Shown here: positions 43,068 through 51,272 of the stretch, piece after piece
Layout: every line of letters starts with the position of its first letter
Position numbering within the stretch: the first letter of the stretch is position 1
Origin: Accumulibacter sp.
GTDB lineage: Bacteria > Pseudomonadota > Gammaproteobacteria > Burkholderiales > Rhodocyclaceae
Direction: 5' to 3'
Assembly (NCBI RefSeq): GCF_036625195.1
Contig: NZ_JAZKUG010000001.1
Coordinates: 2,914,001-2,978,000, forward strand
Length of the DNA stretch: 64,000 nucleotides
Translations under genes and position numbers: made by a program
The notes under the pieces: generated by a model
The model's input: the letters and a program-made list of their open reading frames with translations, nothing else
What the model was told of the DNA's origin: nothing
The model's database searches: none

Positions 43068-45215
43068 ATGGCGGGCCCCTTCCTCAGCGCCTCGTGGTAC
43101 CGCGTCGCCGGCTTGCGGCCCGCGCTGCGCGCACACGCGCGCGTGCAGCGGCAGCGCTTCCGCGGCCAGCCGTGGTATGTCCTGCACGACTCCGCCGCCG
43201 GCAAGCTGCACCGCTTCAGCCCCGGTGCCTATCGCGTCGTCCGCCTGCTCGACGGGCAGCGGACGATCGACGCCATCTGGCACCAGGTCGCGGCCGAGGC
43301 CGGTGCCGACGCGCCGACGCAGGACGAGGTGATCCGGCTGCTCGCGCAACTGCACGCCGGCGACCTGCTGCAGGCCGACCTGCCGCCCGACGTCGACGAA
43401 CTCGGCGAACGCGGGCGCAAGCAGAAACGCCAGAAACTCCTGCAGAGCGTCATCAACCCGATGTCGATCCGCATTCCGCTGTGGGACCCCGACGCCTTCC
43501 TGGCGCGCACCTGGCCGCTTCTGCAGCCGCTCGCCGGACGCCCCGGCATCGTCCTCTGGCTGCTCGTCGTCCTGCCGGCGATCGTCCTCGCCGGCGTGCA
43601 CTGGCACGAACTGACCGCCAACCTCAGCGACCAACTGCTGGCCACCCACAACCTCGTGCTGCTCTGGCTGATCTACCCGCTGCTCAAAGGCCTGCACGAA
43701 CTCGGGCATGGCTATGCGGTCAAGGCCGGCGGTGGCGAAGTGCACGAGATGGGCATCATGCTGCTCGTGCTGGCGCCGATCCCCTATGTCGAGGCCAGCG
43801 CCGCCGGCGCCTTTCGCAGCAAATGGCGACGGGCGCTGGTCGGCGCTGCCGGCATCCTCGTCGAACTCTTCCTCGCCGGCATCGCGATGCTCCTCTGGGT
43901 CGTCGTCGAACCCGGCCTGCTGCGCTCGATCGCCTTCAACGTCGTCCTCGTCGCCGGCGCCTCGACGCTGCTCTTCAACGGCAATCCGCTGCTGCGCTAC
44001 GACGGCTATTACGTGCTCGCCGACCTGATCGAGATTCCCAACCTCGGCAACCGCTCGAACCAGTACTGGCAGTGGCTCGGCAAGCGCTACCTCCTTGGCA
44101 TCACCCACCTCGAGCGGCCGCTGGCGAGCCCGGGCGAGCGCCGCTGGTTCCTCTTCTACGGCGCCGCGTCGTTCGTCTACCGCACGCTGGTGATGATCGC
44201 GATCATCCTCTTCATCGCCGGCGAGTTCTTCTTCATCGGCGTCGTGCTGGCGATCTGGGCGGCGGCGACGATGTTCCTGCGGCCGCTCGCCAAGGGGCTG
44301 TCGTATGTGCTGTCGAGCCCGGAAGTGCAGCGCACGCGCACCCGTGCCCGTCTCATCACCTTTGGCGGGCTGGCGCTGCTGCTGTTCTTCGTCCTCGGCG
44401 TGCCGCTGCCGCTGCGCACCCATGCCGAAGGCGTCGTCTGGGTGCCCGAGAACGCCGAGGTGCGTGCTGCCGCCAACGGCTTCGTCGAGCACCTGTTCGT
44501 CGCCCCCGACGAAGTGGTCGGCAGCGGCGACCCGCTGCTGGCGACGGCCGATCCGGCGCTCGACGCGCAGGCCGCCGAGAGCCGGGCGCGCCTGCGCCAG
44601 TACGCGGTGCAGTACGCCGCACTGATGTTCGACGATCGCGCGCAGGCGGCGGCGATCCAGGAAGACCTGCAGCGCGAGCGGGTGACGCTGGCGCGCGCCG
44701 AGGAGAAACTGGACGCCCTGCTCGTCGTCGCCGGTCTGCCCGGCCGGCTGAAGCTCGCGCGCGCGCAGGATCTGCCGGGGCGCTTCGTCCGCCAGGGCGA
44801 GCTGCTCGGCTACATCGTCAGCGGCCCGCCGCGACTGGTCCGGGTGGTCGTCGGCCAGGACGACATCGCGCTCGTTCGCGAACGGCGCACGCAGGTCGAG
44901 GTCAAGCTCGCCGATCGCCTCGACCGCACCTATCCGGCGCAGCTCCTGCGCGAAGTCCCGGGCGGTCACGAGCAGCTGCCGAGCAAGGCGCTGTCGCTCG
45001 CCGGCGGCGGCCCGCACGCCACCGACCCGCGCGACCCGGATGGCCTCAAGACGCTGCAACGGCTGTTCCAGTTCGACCTCGAACTGCCGCCGGAAGTCGG
45101 CAGCCCGGAGATCGGCACCCGCGTCTTCGTTCGTTTCCACCACCACGCCGAGCCGCTCGCGCGGCAGTGGGGACGCCGGCTGCGGCAACTCTTCCTGGCG
45201 CGCTTCGATGTCTAG
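43068..45215 (+). CDS. PqqD-like/M50 metalloprotease/HlyD fusion protein
   Basis: 715 residues. The N-terminal 110 residues look PqqD-like (a peptide-binding winged fold; RFSPGAYRVVRLLDGQRTID). A polytopic membrane region (about 160-430) carries the site-2-protease zinc motif HELGH at 210-214 and the distal Asp in NPLLRYDGYY (D312). The rest is HlyD-like, with a short coiled coil between lipoyl halves (VRAAANGFVEHLFVAPDEVV, RVVVGQDDIALVRERRTQVEV). It could cleave a transported or anchored substrate in the membrane and also bridge the periplasm. The start of the SecA-like gene overlaps its last codons. Proteolytic activity is inferred from motifs only. Confidence 0.85.
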   Translation: MAGPFLSASWYRVAGLRPALRAHARVQRQRFRGQPWYVLHDSAAGKLHRFSPGAYRVVRLLDGQRTIDAIWHQVAAEAGADAPTQDEVIRLLAQLHAGDLLQADLPPDVDELGERGRKQKRQKLLQSVINPMSIRIPLWDPDAFLARTWPLLQPLAGRPGIVLWLLVVLPAIVLAGVHWHELTANLSDQLLATHNLVLLWLIYPLLKGLHELGHGYAVKAGGGEVHEMGIMLLVLAPIPYVEASAAGAFRSKWRRALVGAAGILVELFLAGIAMLLWVVVEPGLLRSIAFNVVLVAGASTLLFNGNPLLRYDGYYVLADLIEIPNLGNRSNQYWQWLGKRYLLGITHLERPLASPGERRWFLFYGAASFVYRTLVMIAIILFIAGEFFFIGVVLAIWAAATMFLRPLAKGLSYVLSSPEVQRTRTRARLITFGGLALLLFFVLGVPLPLRTHAEGVVWVPENAEVRAAANGFVEHLFVAPDEVVGSGDPLLATADPALDAQAAESRARLRQYAVQYAALMFDDRAQAAAIQEDLQRERVTLARAEEKLDALLVVAGLPGRLKLARAQDLPGRFVRQGELLGYIVSGPPRLVRVVVGQDDIALVRERRTQVEVKLADRLDRTYPAQLLREVPGGHEQLPSKALSLAGGGPHATDPRDPDGLKTLQRLFQFDLELPPEVGSPEIGTRVFVRFHHHAEPLARQWGRRLRQLFLARFDV

Positions 45216-47217
45216 GGCGCTGCTCGCCGGCTGGCAGGTGCATGCCTTCGCCCCCGGGCTGTACCCCGAGCGCGGCGACCTGCGCGACAACCGTTTCGAT
45301 CGCCTGCTCGGTCGTCTCGGCGGGCGCTGGGCGCCGCGCGGCGCGTCGCTGCGCCGGCAGCGCGGGCGGCGGTTCGTGGCACGCGTCGAGGCCTTGGGCG
45401 ACGAGCTGGCCGCGCTCGACGACGGCGAACTTGGCCGCCGCGCCGCCGCCGTCCGCCTGCCGCTGGCGAGCGATGGTCTCGGCGAGGCGGCGGTCGTCGA
45501 GTGTTTCGCGCTCGTGCGCGAGGTATGCACGCGGCTGCTCGGCCTGCGTCACTATCCCGTGCAGCTCCTCGGCGGGCAGGCGCTGCTGTACGGCAAGCTG
45601 GCCGAGATGCAGACCGGCGAGGGGAAGACGCTGACCGCCGTGCTGCCGGCGGTGACCGTCGCCTTGGCCGGCGCGCCGGTGCATGTGATCACCGTCAACG
45701 ACTACCTGGCAAGGCGCGATGCCGAGCTGCTGGCACCGGTCTATCGTTTCTTCGGCCTGCGTGTCGGCCTCGTCGTCCCCGGGCAGGAGCGTGACGAGCG
45801 CGTCGCCGCTTACGCCTGCGACGTCAGCTACTGCGTCAACAAGGATCTGGTGTTCGACTACCTGCGCGACCGCATCAGCCAGAAGCGCCGCCGCAGCGCC
45901 AGTCGCGCCCTCGTCGACGGCTGGCTGGCCGGCGCGCGGCACGGCGCCGCGGCGCCGGCGTTGCTGCGCGGGCTGTTCTACGCCATCGTCGACGAGGCCG
46001 ACAGCGTGCTGATCGACGAGGCGCGCACGCCGCTGATCATCTCGAGCGACAGCGAAGACCCGCAGGGACGGGCGCTCTACGAGCAGGCGCTGGCGCTCGC
46101 TGCGGGTCTGGCGGCGAAGGAGCACTACCGGCTGCGCCGCCACGAGCGCAGCATCGAACTGAGCGAGGCCGGCCGCGGCGCGGTCGCCGACTTCGCCCGC
46201 GGTCTGCCCGGCCTGTGGGCCATCGCGCGCGCACGCGAGGAACTCGTCGAGCAGGCGCTGTCGGCGCGGCACCTGTTCCAGCTCGACCGCCACTACCTGA
46301 TCGCCGACGGCAAGCTGCAGATCGTCGATGAGTACACCGGCCGCGTGCTGCCCGACCGTTCCTGGGAACGCGGCCTGCACCAGATGCTCGAGGTCAAGGA
46401 AGGGCTCGACCTCTCGAAACGGCGCGACACGATCTCGCGCATCACTTACCAGCGCTTCTTCCGCCGCTACCTCTGCCTTGCCGGGATGACCGGAACGGCG
46501 ACCGAGGTGGCGCCGGAAATGCGTTCGGTGTATGCGCTCGACGTCGTCCCCATCCCGACCAACGAGCCGATGATCCGCCGTCACCTCGGGCAGCGCGTGT
46601 ATTGCGACGGCGAGCAGCGCTGGGCGGCGGTCGTCGCGCGCGCCGGCGAGATGCGCGCCGGTGGGCGGGCGGTGCTGATCGGCACCCGCTCGGTGGCGGC
46701 CTCCGAGGTCGCGAGTCAGCGGCTGCTGGCGGCCGGGCTGCCGCACGAGGTGCTCAATGCGCGCCAGGACGCGCACGAGGCCGAGATCATCCGGCAGGCG
46801 GGGACGCCCGGGCGGATTACCGTCGCGACCAACATGGCGGGGCGCGGGACCGACATCGTGCTCAGTGACGAAGTGCGTGCGGCCGGCGGCCTGCACGTCA
46901 TCCTGTCGGAGTTCCATGACGCGGCGCGCATCGACCGGCAGCTGTTCGGCCGCGCCGGCCGACAGGGCGACCCGGGATCGTGCGAGGCGATCGTCGCGCT
47001 CGACGACGAGCTGTTCGTCGCCCATGCCGCGCCATGGCTCGGCTGGCTGCGCGCGCGCGCGGCGGCGGACGGCGTCTTGCCGCCGGCGCTCGGGCGGCTG
47101 CTGCGGCGCCTGGCGCAGGGCGCCGCCGAGCGGCAGAATGCGCGCATCCGGCGGCAGACGATGGAGCAGGACCAGCGGGTGGAGCAATCTCTGGCCTTTG
47201 CCGGAAGAGGGGAGTAG
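45208..47217 (+). CDS. short SecA-like translocation ATPase
   Basis: 669 residues from ATG 45208, overlapping the upstream stop; canonical SecA has about 900. Motor motifs are intact: Walker A MQTGEGKT (134-141), the preprotein-binding approach VITVNDYLARRDAE, Walker B VDEADSVLIDEARTP (D262), the linker HQMLEVKEGL, and the second RecA domain VATNMAGRGTDI (about 540) with GRAGRQGDPGS. It ends soon after RIRRQTMEQDQR, the SecA helical-scaffold segment, so the helical wing, the rest of the scaffold and the zinc-binding C-terminus are absent. It is thus an accessory SecA, probably dedicated to a specific substrate rather than general export. It sits inside an operon of HlyD and M50 proteins. Confidence 0.88.
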   Translation: MSRALLAGWQVHAFAPGLYPERGDLRDNRFDRLLGRLGGRWAPRGASLRRQRGRRFVARVEALGDELAALDDGELGRRAAAVRLPLASDGLGEAAVVECFALVREVCTRLLGLRHYPVQLLGGQALLYGKLAEMQTGEGKTLTAVLPAVTVALAGAPVHVITVNDYLARRDAELLAPVYRFFGLRVGLVVPGQERDERVAAYACDVSYCVNKDLVFDYLRDRISQKRRRSASRALVDGWLAGARHGAAAPALLRGLFYAIVDEADSVLIDEARTPLIISSDSEDPQGRALYEQALALAAGLAAKEHYRLRRHERSIELSEAGRGAVADFARGLPGLWAIARAREELVEQALSARHLFQLDRHYLIADGKLQIVDEYTGRVLPDRSWERGLHQMLEVKEGLDLSKRRDTISRITYQRFFRRYLCLAGMTGTATEVAPEMRSVYALDVVPIPTNEPMIRRHLGQRVYCDGEQRWAAVVARAGEMRAGGRAVLIGTRSVAASEVASQRLLAAGLPHEVLNARQDAHEAEIIRQAGTPGRITVATNMAGRGTDIVLSDEVRAAGGLHVILSEFHDAARIDRQLFGRAGRQGDPGSCEAIVALDDELFVAHAAPWLGWLRARAAADGVLPPALGRLLRRLAQGAAERQNARIRRQTMEQDQRVEQSLAFAGRGE

Positions 47218-47220
47218 GCG

Positions 47221-48129
47221 ATGAAGAGGGGACTGCGGGTCGGTGGCAGCGTGCTGCTGACGTTCCTGACCGCGCCGGCGCTGGCCGGCGAGTTCGACTG
47301 CATCATCGAGCCGAGCCGGACGGTCGAGGTGCGGGCGGCGAGCGAGGGTCTGATCGAGAAGATCTGGGTCGATCGCGGCGACATGGTGAAGGCCGGGCAG
47401 GTGCTGGTGACGCTCGATTCGGGCGTCGAACGGGCGGCGACCGAGGCCGCCCGCTACCGGTCGACGATGCAGGGCCGCGTCCGCACGGCCGAGAGCCGGG
47501 TCGAGTTCTCGACCGCCAAGTACAACCGGCGCGAGAAGCTCGCCGGGCAGTCGTTCATCTCGCTGCACGACCGCGACGAGGCGCTGACCGAGAAGCGGCT
47601 CGCCGAGTCCGAGCTGGTCGAGGCGCGCGACGACCGCCGGTTGGCCGAGATCGAGCATCGCCGCCTGTCCGAACAACTGCGCCTGCGGACGGTCAAGAGC
47701 CCGGTCGACGGCATCGTCGTCGACCGGCTGCTGAGCGCCGGCGAACTGGCCGACAACCGTGACCTGCGCAAGCCGATCCTGCGCCTGGCCGACATCGGCA
47801 CGCTGTTCGTCGAGGTGCTGATGCCGATCGAGGGATTCGGCAAGCTGGCGCTCGGCCAGACCGTCGAGGTGCTGCCCGAGGCGCCGGTCGGCGGCCGCCA
47901 TGCGGCCAAGGTCACGGTCATCGACCGCGTCCACGACGCCGCCAGCGGCACCTTCGGCGTCCGCCTCGAGATGGCCAATCCGGGACTGAAGCTGCCGGCC
48001 GGGATCAAGTGCAAGGCGAGCATCGCCGGTGTCGGCGGTCGCCCGGCCGGTGCTGCGGCCGGCGCCGGGGCCGCGCGTCAACCGGCGACGCCGCCGGCGA
48101 GGGCGACGTCGCCGGCGAGGTCTCTGTAG
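47221..48129 (+). CDS. periplasmic HlyD/RND-type adaptor subunit
   Basis: 302 residues with a Sec signal peptide (cleavage after ALA at 22), beginning 3 bases after the SecA-like gene. Lipoyl half-motifs RTVEVRAASEGLIEKIWVDRGD and RTVKSPVDGIVVDRLLSAGE flank a helical hairpin (about 75-150), followed by a beta-barrel (LFVEVLMPIEGFGKLALGQTVEV). The tail is Ala/Pro/Gly-rich. It should stand in the periplasm connecting an inner-membrane pump to an outer-membrane channel, but no TolC-like or ABC/RND gene is found here, so the partner channel must be encoded elsewhere. Last gene of the operon. Confidence 0.85.
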   Translation: MKRGLRVGGSVLLTFLTAPALAGEFDCIIEPSRTVEVRAASEGLIEKIWVDRGDMVKAGQVLVTLDSGVERAATEAARYRSTMQGRVRTAESRVEFSTAKYNRREKLAGQSFISLHDRDEALTEKRLAESELVEARDDRRLAEIEHRRLSEQLRLRTVKSPVDGIVVDRLLSAGELADNRDLRKPILRLADIGTLFVEVLMPIEGFGKLALGQTVEVLPEAPVGGRHAAKVTVIDRVHDAASGTFGVRLEMANPGLKLPAGIKCKASIAGVGGRPAGAAAGAGAARQPATPPARATSPARSL

Positions 48130-48240
48130 TTCGCTGCGGCGATGCCGCTTGCCCCTGCTGCCTTGCCGCCTGTACTGTAGCGGTTGTCCATGTCCGCGAT
48201 GCCGGCATTCCGGCCGGCAGCCCATCAGGAGACGATCACC

Positions 48241-48996
48241 ATGAGTACCCCGCCCGCATCACCAGGAAGACGCAAGGCTGGATCGGCTGGCAAGCGAAGC
48301 ACACCGAAGACGGCGCCGGAGGAGGCGGTGCCTGCCGCGCCGCCAGCGAGCGAACCCGGAATCGTCGACCAGGTGCGCGCCATGGCCGGCAGGTTGCTCG
48401 ACCTCAGTTCGGCGACGGTCGTTGCCGGTCGGGCGCTGCAGACTGCCGGCAAGGTCGGTCGGGCATTGCAGGAGGGCCATCCGATCGATGCCGCGAGCGA
48501 GGTGGTGCGCGCCGTGCTGCCCGGCGTCGGCGATACCGCTGCGTGGGCGAAGACGGGCGCGGCACTGCGCGCCGTGCGCGAGACGGCCGGGCTGACGATC
48601 GCCGAAGTCGGCCAGGCGATCGACCTCAAGGATCCGACGCTGATCGAGGCGATCGAGAATGGGCGCCTGGCCCTGTCCTTCGAATTGATCCTGCGCCTGG
48701 CGGCGGTATTTGGCCGCAACGACCCGGTTGGTTTCGTCATGCGCTTCACGCGGGCATCGAACCCCGAGCTGTGGCAGACCCTCGAGGCACTGGGTGTCGG
48801 CAGGCTGGTGCTGCAGACCGTGCGCGAACATCAGTTCGTCAATCTCTATCGCAGCAATGATGAGGCGCGCGCGCTGAGCGACGAGGAGTTCGCCGAGATC
48901 CTGAGCTTCACGCAAGCCGCTTTCGAGATGGCGATGGCCTTGCGCGCGCGACATGCGCGGCGCGCCGGCAAGCCGAACGACCAAGGCACGGCGTGA
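48241..48996 (+). CDS. XRE-type helix-turn-helix protein
   Basis: 251 residues from ATG 48241, with AGGAGA eight bases upstream (an earlier in-frame ATG at 48184 lacks a site). A low-complexity Ala/Pro/Lys lead is followed by a helical region (VDQVRAMAGRLLDLSSATVV), then an XRE HTH: LRAVRETAGLTIAEVGQAIDLKDPTLIEAIENGRLALSFELIL. A helical C-terminus (FVMRFTRASNPELWQTLEALG) follows. It is probably a DNA-binding regulator. It stands 111 bases after the export-like operon; the neighbouring ISKra4 copy B is inserted 67 bases behind its stop. Confidence 0.78.
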   Translation: MSTPPASPGRRKAGSAGKRSTPKTAPEEAVPAAPPASEPGIVDQVRAMAGRLLDLSSATVVAGRALQTAGKVGRALQEGHPIDAASEVVRAVLPGVGDTAAWAKTGAALRAVRETAGLTIAEVGQAIDLKDPTLIEAIENGRLALSFELILRLAAVFGRNDPVGFVMRFTRASNPELWQTLEALGVGRLVLQTVREHQFVNLYRSNDEARALSDEEFAEILSFTQAAFEMAMALRARHARRAGKPNDQGTA

Positions 48997-49063
48997 TGCA
49001 GGGGAGCGGCAGGGGCTGGGCGGGCCGCCACCGCGCGGCGGCGCGAGCGATGCCGGCCGCCCC

Positions 49064-50568
49064 GGGTGCAATCGGAAGTGCGACTGTGGATCAGGCGGCC
49101 TGTTGACGTGTGGACTGCCAATAGCGGTCCCACTCCTGGTTGGCGCGGCAGACACGCAGCGCCAGCATGTGCTTGGCGTTTTTCAGTTTCCACCAAGCGC
49201 CGGCCCGCTTGAGACGGTCCTGGATGACGTAACGGTGTGCGCTTTCGATTTCGCCGGACCCTATTGGCAGCCCGGCCACGAGCGCGTCTTGATAGTTGAA
49301 CTGTCCCGGGCGATTGGTGAGATAGCGATGCGCCGCGCGCACCGGGGCGTTGGCATCGGGAACGGTGTCGTCCTCGACGAATCGCTGCAGTTCCTCGACG
49401 ACGTCCTGGAGGCGGTTCTGTTTCAGCCGATCCTTCTGCGTTTCCAGCCAAGCCCTCGCCGCCGTGCCGGCGATCGTGTCCCCTGCGGCCGTCAGGTAGT
49501 CACAGACATGGTAGAAATCGACGAGAAAGTGGCCTTGCAGTCCGAATTGCTCACTCACCTGATCCGCAATCCATGCGGCGCCGTCGCTGACCGCATGGAC
49601 CTTGGTCTTACGCCCCAGTCCGGCCTGAACCGCCGTGCGCAACAGCGTCTCTCCGACCTGGTCGGGCGGGCCCACGGTGGCGCCGAACACCGGGGTGACG
49701 GAGCCCGGCGCATGGACCAGACTCAAACGCGCTTCCCTCCAGCCCACCCGGCGGGTCTTGCGGCGGTCCACTTTCGCGCTCTGGTCGTCCGATTCGGCCG
49801 TCTCCACGACGGGAATCATGCTCCCATCGATCTCGCCGATCAACTGCTCTACGCCGTCTCGTGCCGGGATTTTTGCCGCCGCTTTCGGGCGCTCGTCGAT
49901 CGTCGCGGCATGCCGCAAGACGATCGGCCAGCACGTACTGGCGGACACCTCGATACCGTAGTGCTCTTTCAGCTTCTGCGGAATGCGCGCCGCGGGCGCG
50001 TCCGCCCCGAAATCAACGATCGCTCGCTGCAGCGGCTCCGAGCAGCCCCGGCAGACCACCTCCGCCGAACGCGTGAATGGCCGGATCTCCGGCCCGCGCG
50101 TCCCTTGCCGGAAGACCTGCTCCGCTACTTCGATCTGTCCGTACCGGGTCTGCCAATAGACGTTTTTTTTCCTTCCGCTGCACGCCCGGTTGTTGCGCCA
50201 CCTCTTCTTCCTTCCGCTGCGCTTGCCGTCGCGCCCAGCCGTGCAACGCTTCGTTGCCCAACTGCCGCAATTCCTCCGTCACCCGCCGCTCCGCCTCCGC
50301 CGCCTTCTCAACATCGCCGGCCGCATTCTCGACCACCGCCAGCAACGACTCGATCTTGGCTTGGAGCTCGGGATGATCTCTAAACCGCTCTTCCAAACCC
50401 CGACTCGGCTTGAGTCGCCCCTCCATTTCCGACCACCTTTCTGTCATGGGTCTCGCTCCAAGGTGAAGTAACCCATCACTATTTACCCCACCTCCGCCCA
50501 ATTGTCTAGTGCCGAATGCCACCGCCAACCACCTCGCCCCGGCGTCAGTCGCACTTCCGATTGCACCC
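49064..50568 (-). mobile_element. ISKra4-like insertion sequence, copy B (intact)
   Basis: 1505 bp with 23-bp perfect inverted repeats (GGGTGCAATCGGAAGTGC then GACTG at 49064-49086; complement at 50546-50568). The 9-bp target duplication is GGCCGCCCC (49055-49063 and 50569-50577). It is nearly identical to copy A at 13693-18666 with the IS21 removed, and has the same orientation. Each copy has its own target duplication, so they inserted independently rather than as a composite transposon. Confidence 0.93.
49091..50447 (-). CDS. ISKra4-like transposase, expressed through a frameshift at an A8 tract
   Basis: The reading frame from ATG 50447 (MTERWSEMEGRLKPS, GGAGCGAG upstream) runs through RKEKK at an A8 run (50163-50170 on the + strand as T8). 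Without a shift it continues as an unrelated frame to a stop at 50013. A +1 (or -2) shift at the run enters the catalytic frame NVYWQTRYGQIEVAEQVFRQ, then CRGCSEPLQRAIVDFG and the DDE region to a stop at 49091, giving about 450 residues. The identical A8 in copy A argues against a random mutation. Programmed frameshifting or transcriptional slippage is therefore likely. If no shift occurs the catalytic part is not made. Confidence 0.8.
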
Positions 50569-50690
50569 GGCCGCCCCTGAGCCGCATTTTTCCGCTACCA
50601 TGCCGCGCGGGGGGACTTGCCTCTCGCACGCGGTACTCGGACAGGTCGTTGGCCGGGGCGCCGCGTGACAACCTGACAAGGAGGGTTACG

Positions 50691-51137
50691 ATGCTACGCA
50701 AGAAACTGGCCATGCTTTCTGCCGCCGCTTTTCTGGGTTTCGCCGGCAGTACCCTGGCCGCAGAGTACGGAACGCCCGCCGAGGCGAAAGCCATGCTGGA
50801 CAAGGCCGCCGCTGCCGTCAAGGCTGACAAGGCGAAGGCGCTGGTGATGTTCACCAAGGGTGAGGGCGGGTTCAAGGATCGTGATCTGTATCCCTACTGC
50901 GGCGGTCCCGACGGCAATTTCACGGCGCATCCGACCCTCGTCGGCCAGAGCCTGAAGGGGCTCAAGGACAAGGCCGGCAAGCCGCTCGGTGAGGAGGTGT
51001 ATGCTGCCGCCAAGGAGGGGACGATCAGCGAGGTGACCTACATGTGGCCGCGCCTGGGTCAGACCGATCCGGTGGTCAAGGTCGCCTACGTCACCCGTAT
51101 CGGCGACCAGGTGTGCGCCGTCGGCTACTACAAGTAA
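50691..51137 (+). CDS. periplasmic single-Cache-domain protein
   Basis: 148 residues from ATG 50691, with AAGGAGG upstream. The signal peptide is MLRKKLAMLSAAAFLGFAGS (cleavage near LAA). The mature part fits a small Cache fold: AEAKAMLDKAAAAVKADKAKALVMF, FKDRDLYPYCGGPDGNFTAHP, then TYMWPRLGQTDPVVKVAYVTRIGDQVCAVGYY. Such proteins bind small ligands in the periplasm and are often partners or relatives of sensor kinases and chemoreceptors. ISKra4 copy B lies directly upstream and may affect its promoter. It shares a terminator with the convergent ppk2. Confidence 0.8.
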   Translation: MLRKKLAMLSAAAFLGFAGSTLAAEYGTPAEAKAMLDKAAAAVKADKAKALVMFTKGEGGFKDRDLYPYCGGPDGNFTAHPTLVGQSLKGLKDKAGKPLGEEVYAAAKEGTISEVTYMWPRLGQTDPVVKVAYVTRIGDQVCAVGYYK

Positions 51138-51200
51138 CGTAGCGGAGGAGGGCGCGGCACGGGCATCTCCGGATGCCGCGTCCTGTGTCGCAATGGCCAA

Positions 51201-51233
51201 CAAGAAAACCCCGCTGCGGCGGGGTTTCTTGTT
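51201..51233. terminator. bidirectional terminator between the cache gene and ppk2
   Basis: CAAGAAAACCCCGC pairs with GCGGGGTTTCTTG around a short loop, with A-rich and T-rich flanks, so it can stop transcription from both sides. It lies 63 bases after the cache gene stop and 40 bases after the ppk2 stop on the other strand. Confidence 0.85.
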
Positions 51234-51272
51234 GCTCGTGGCTGCGTGACACGCGCTGTCGCACGGTGTCCG

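Noticed and set aside
42597..48225. Very long minus-strand reading frames (977 and 1059 codons) opposite the export operon
   Set aside because: They are antisense shadows of GC-rich genes: Arg/Gln/Asp/Ala-rich, without domains, while the plus-strand frames carry HlyD, M50 and SecA motifs.
13693..50568. Composite transposon bounded by the two ISKra4-like copies
   Set aside because: Each copy has its own perfect 9-bp target duplication, so they inserted separately.
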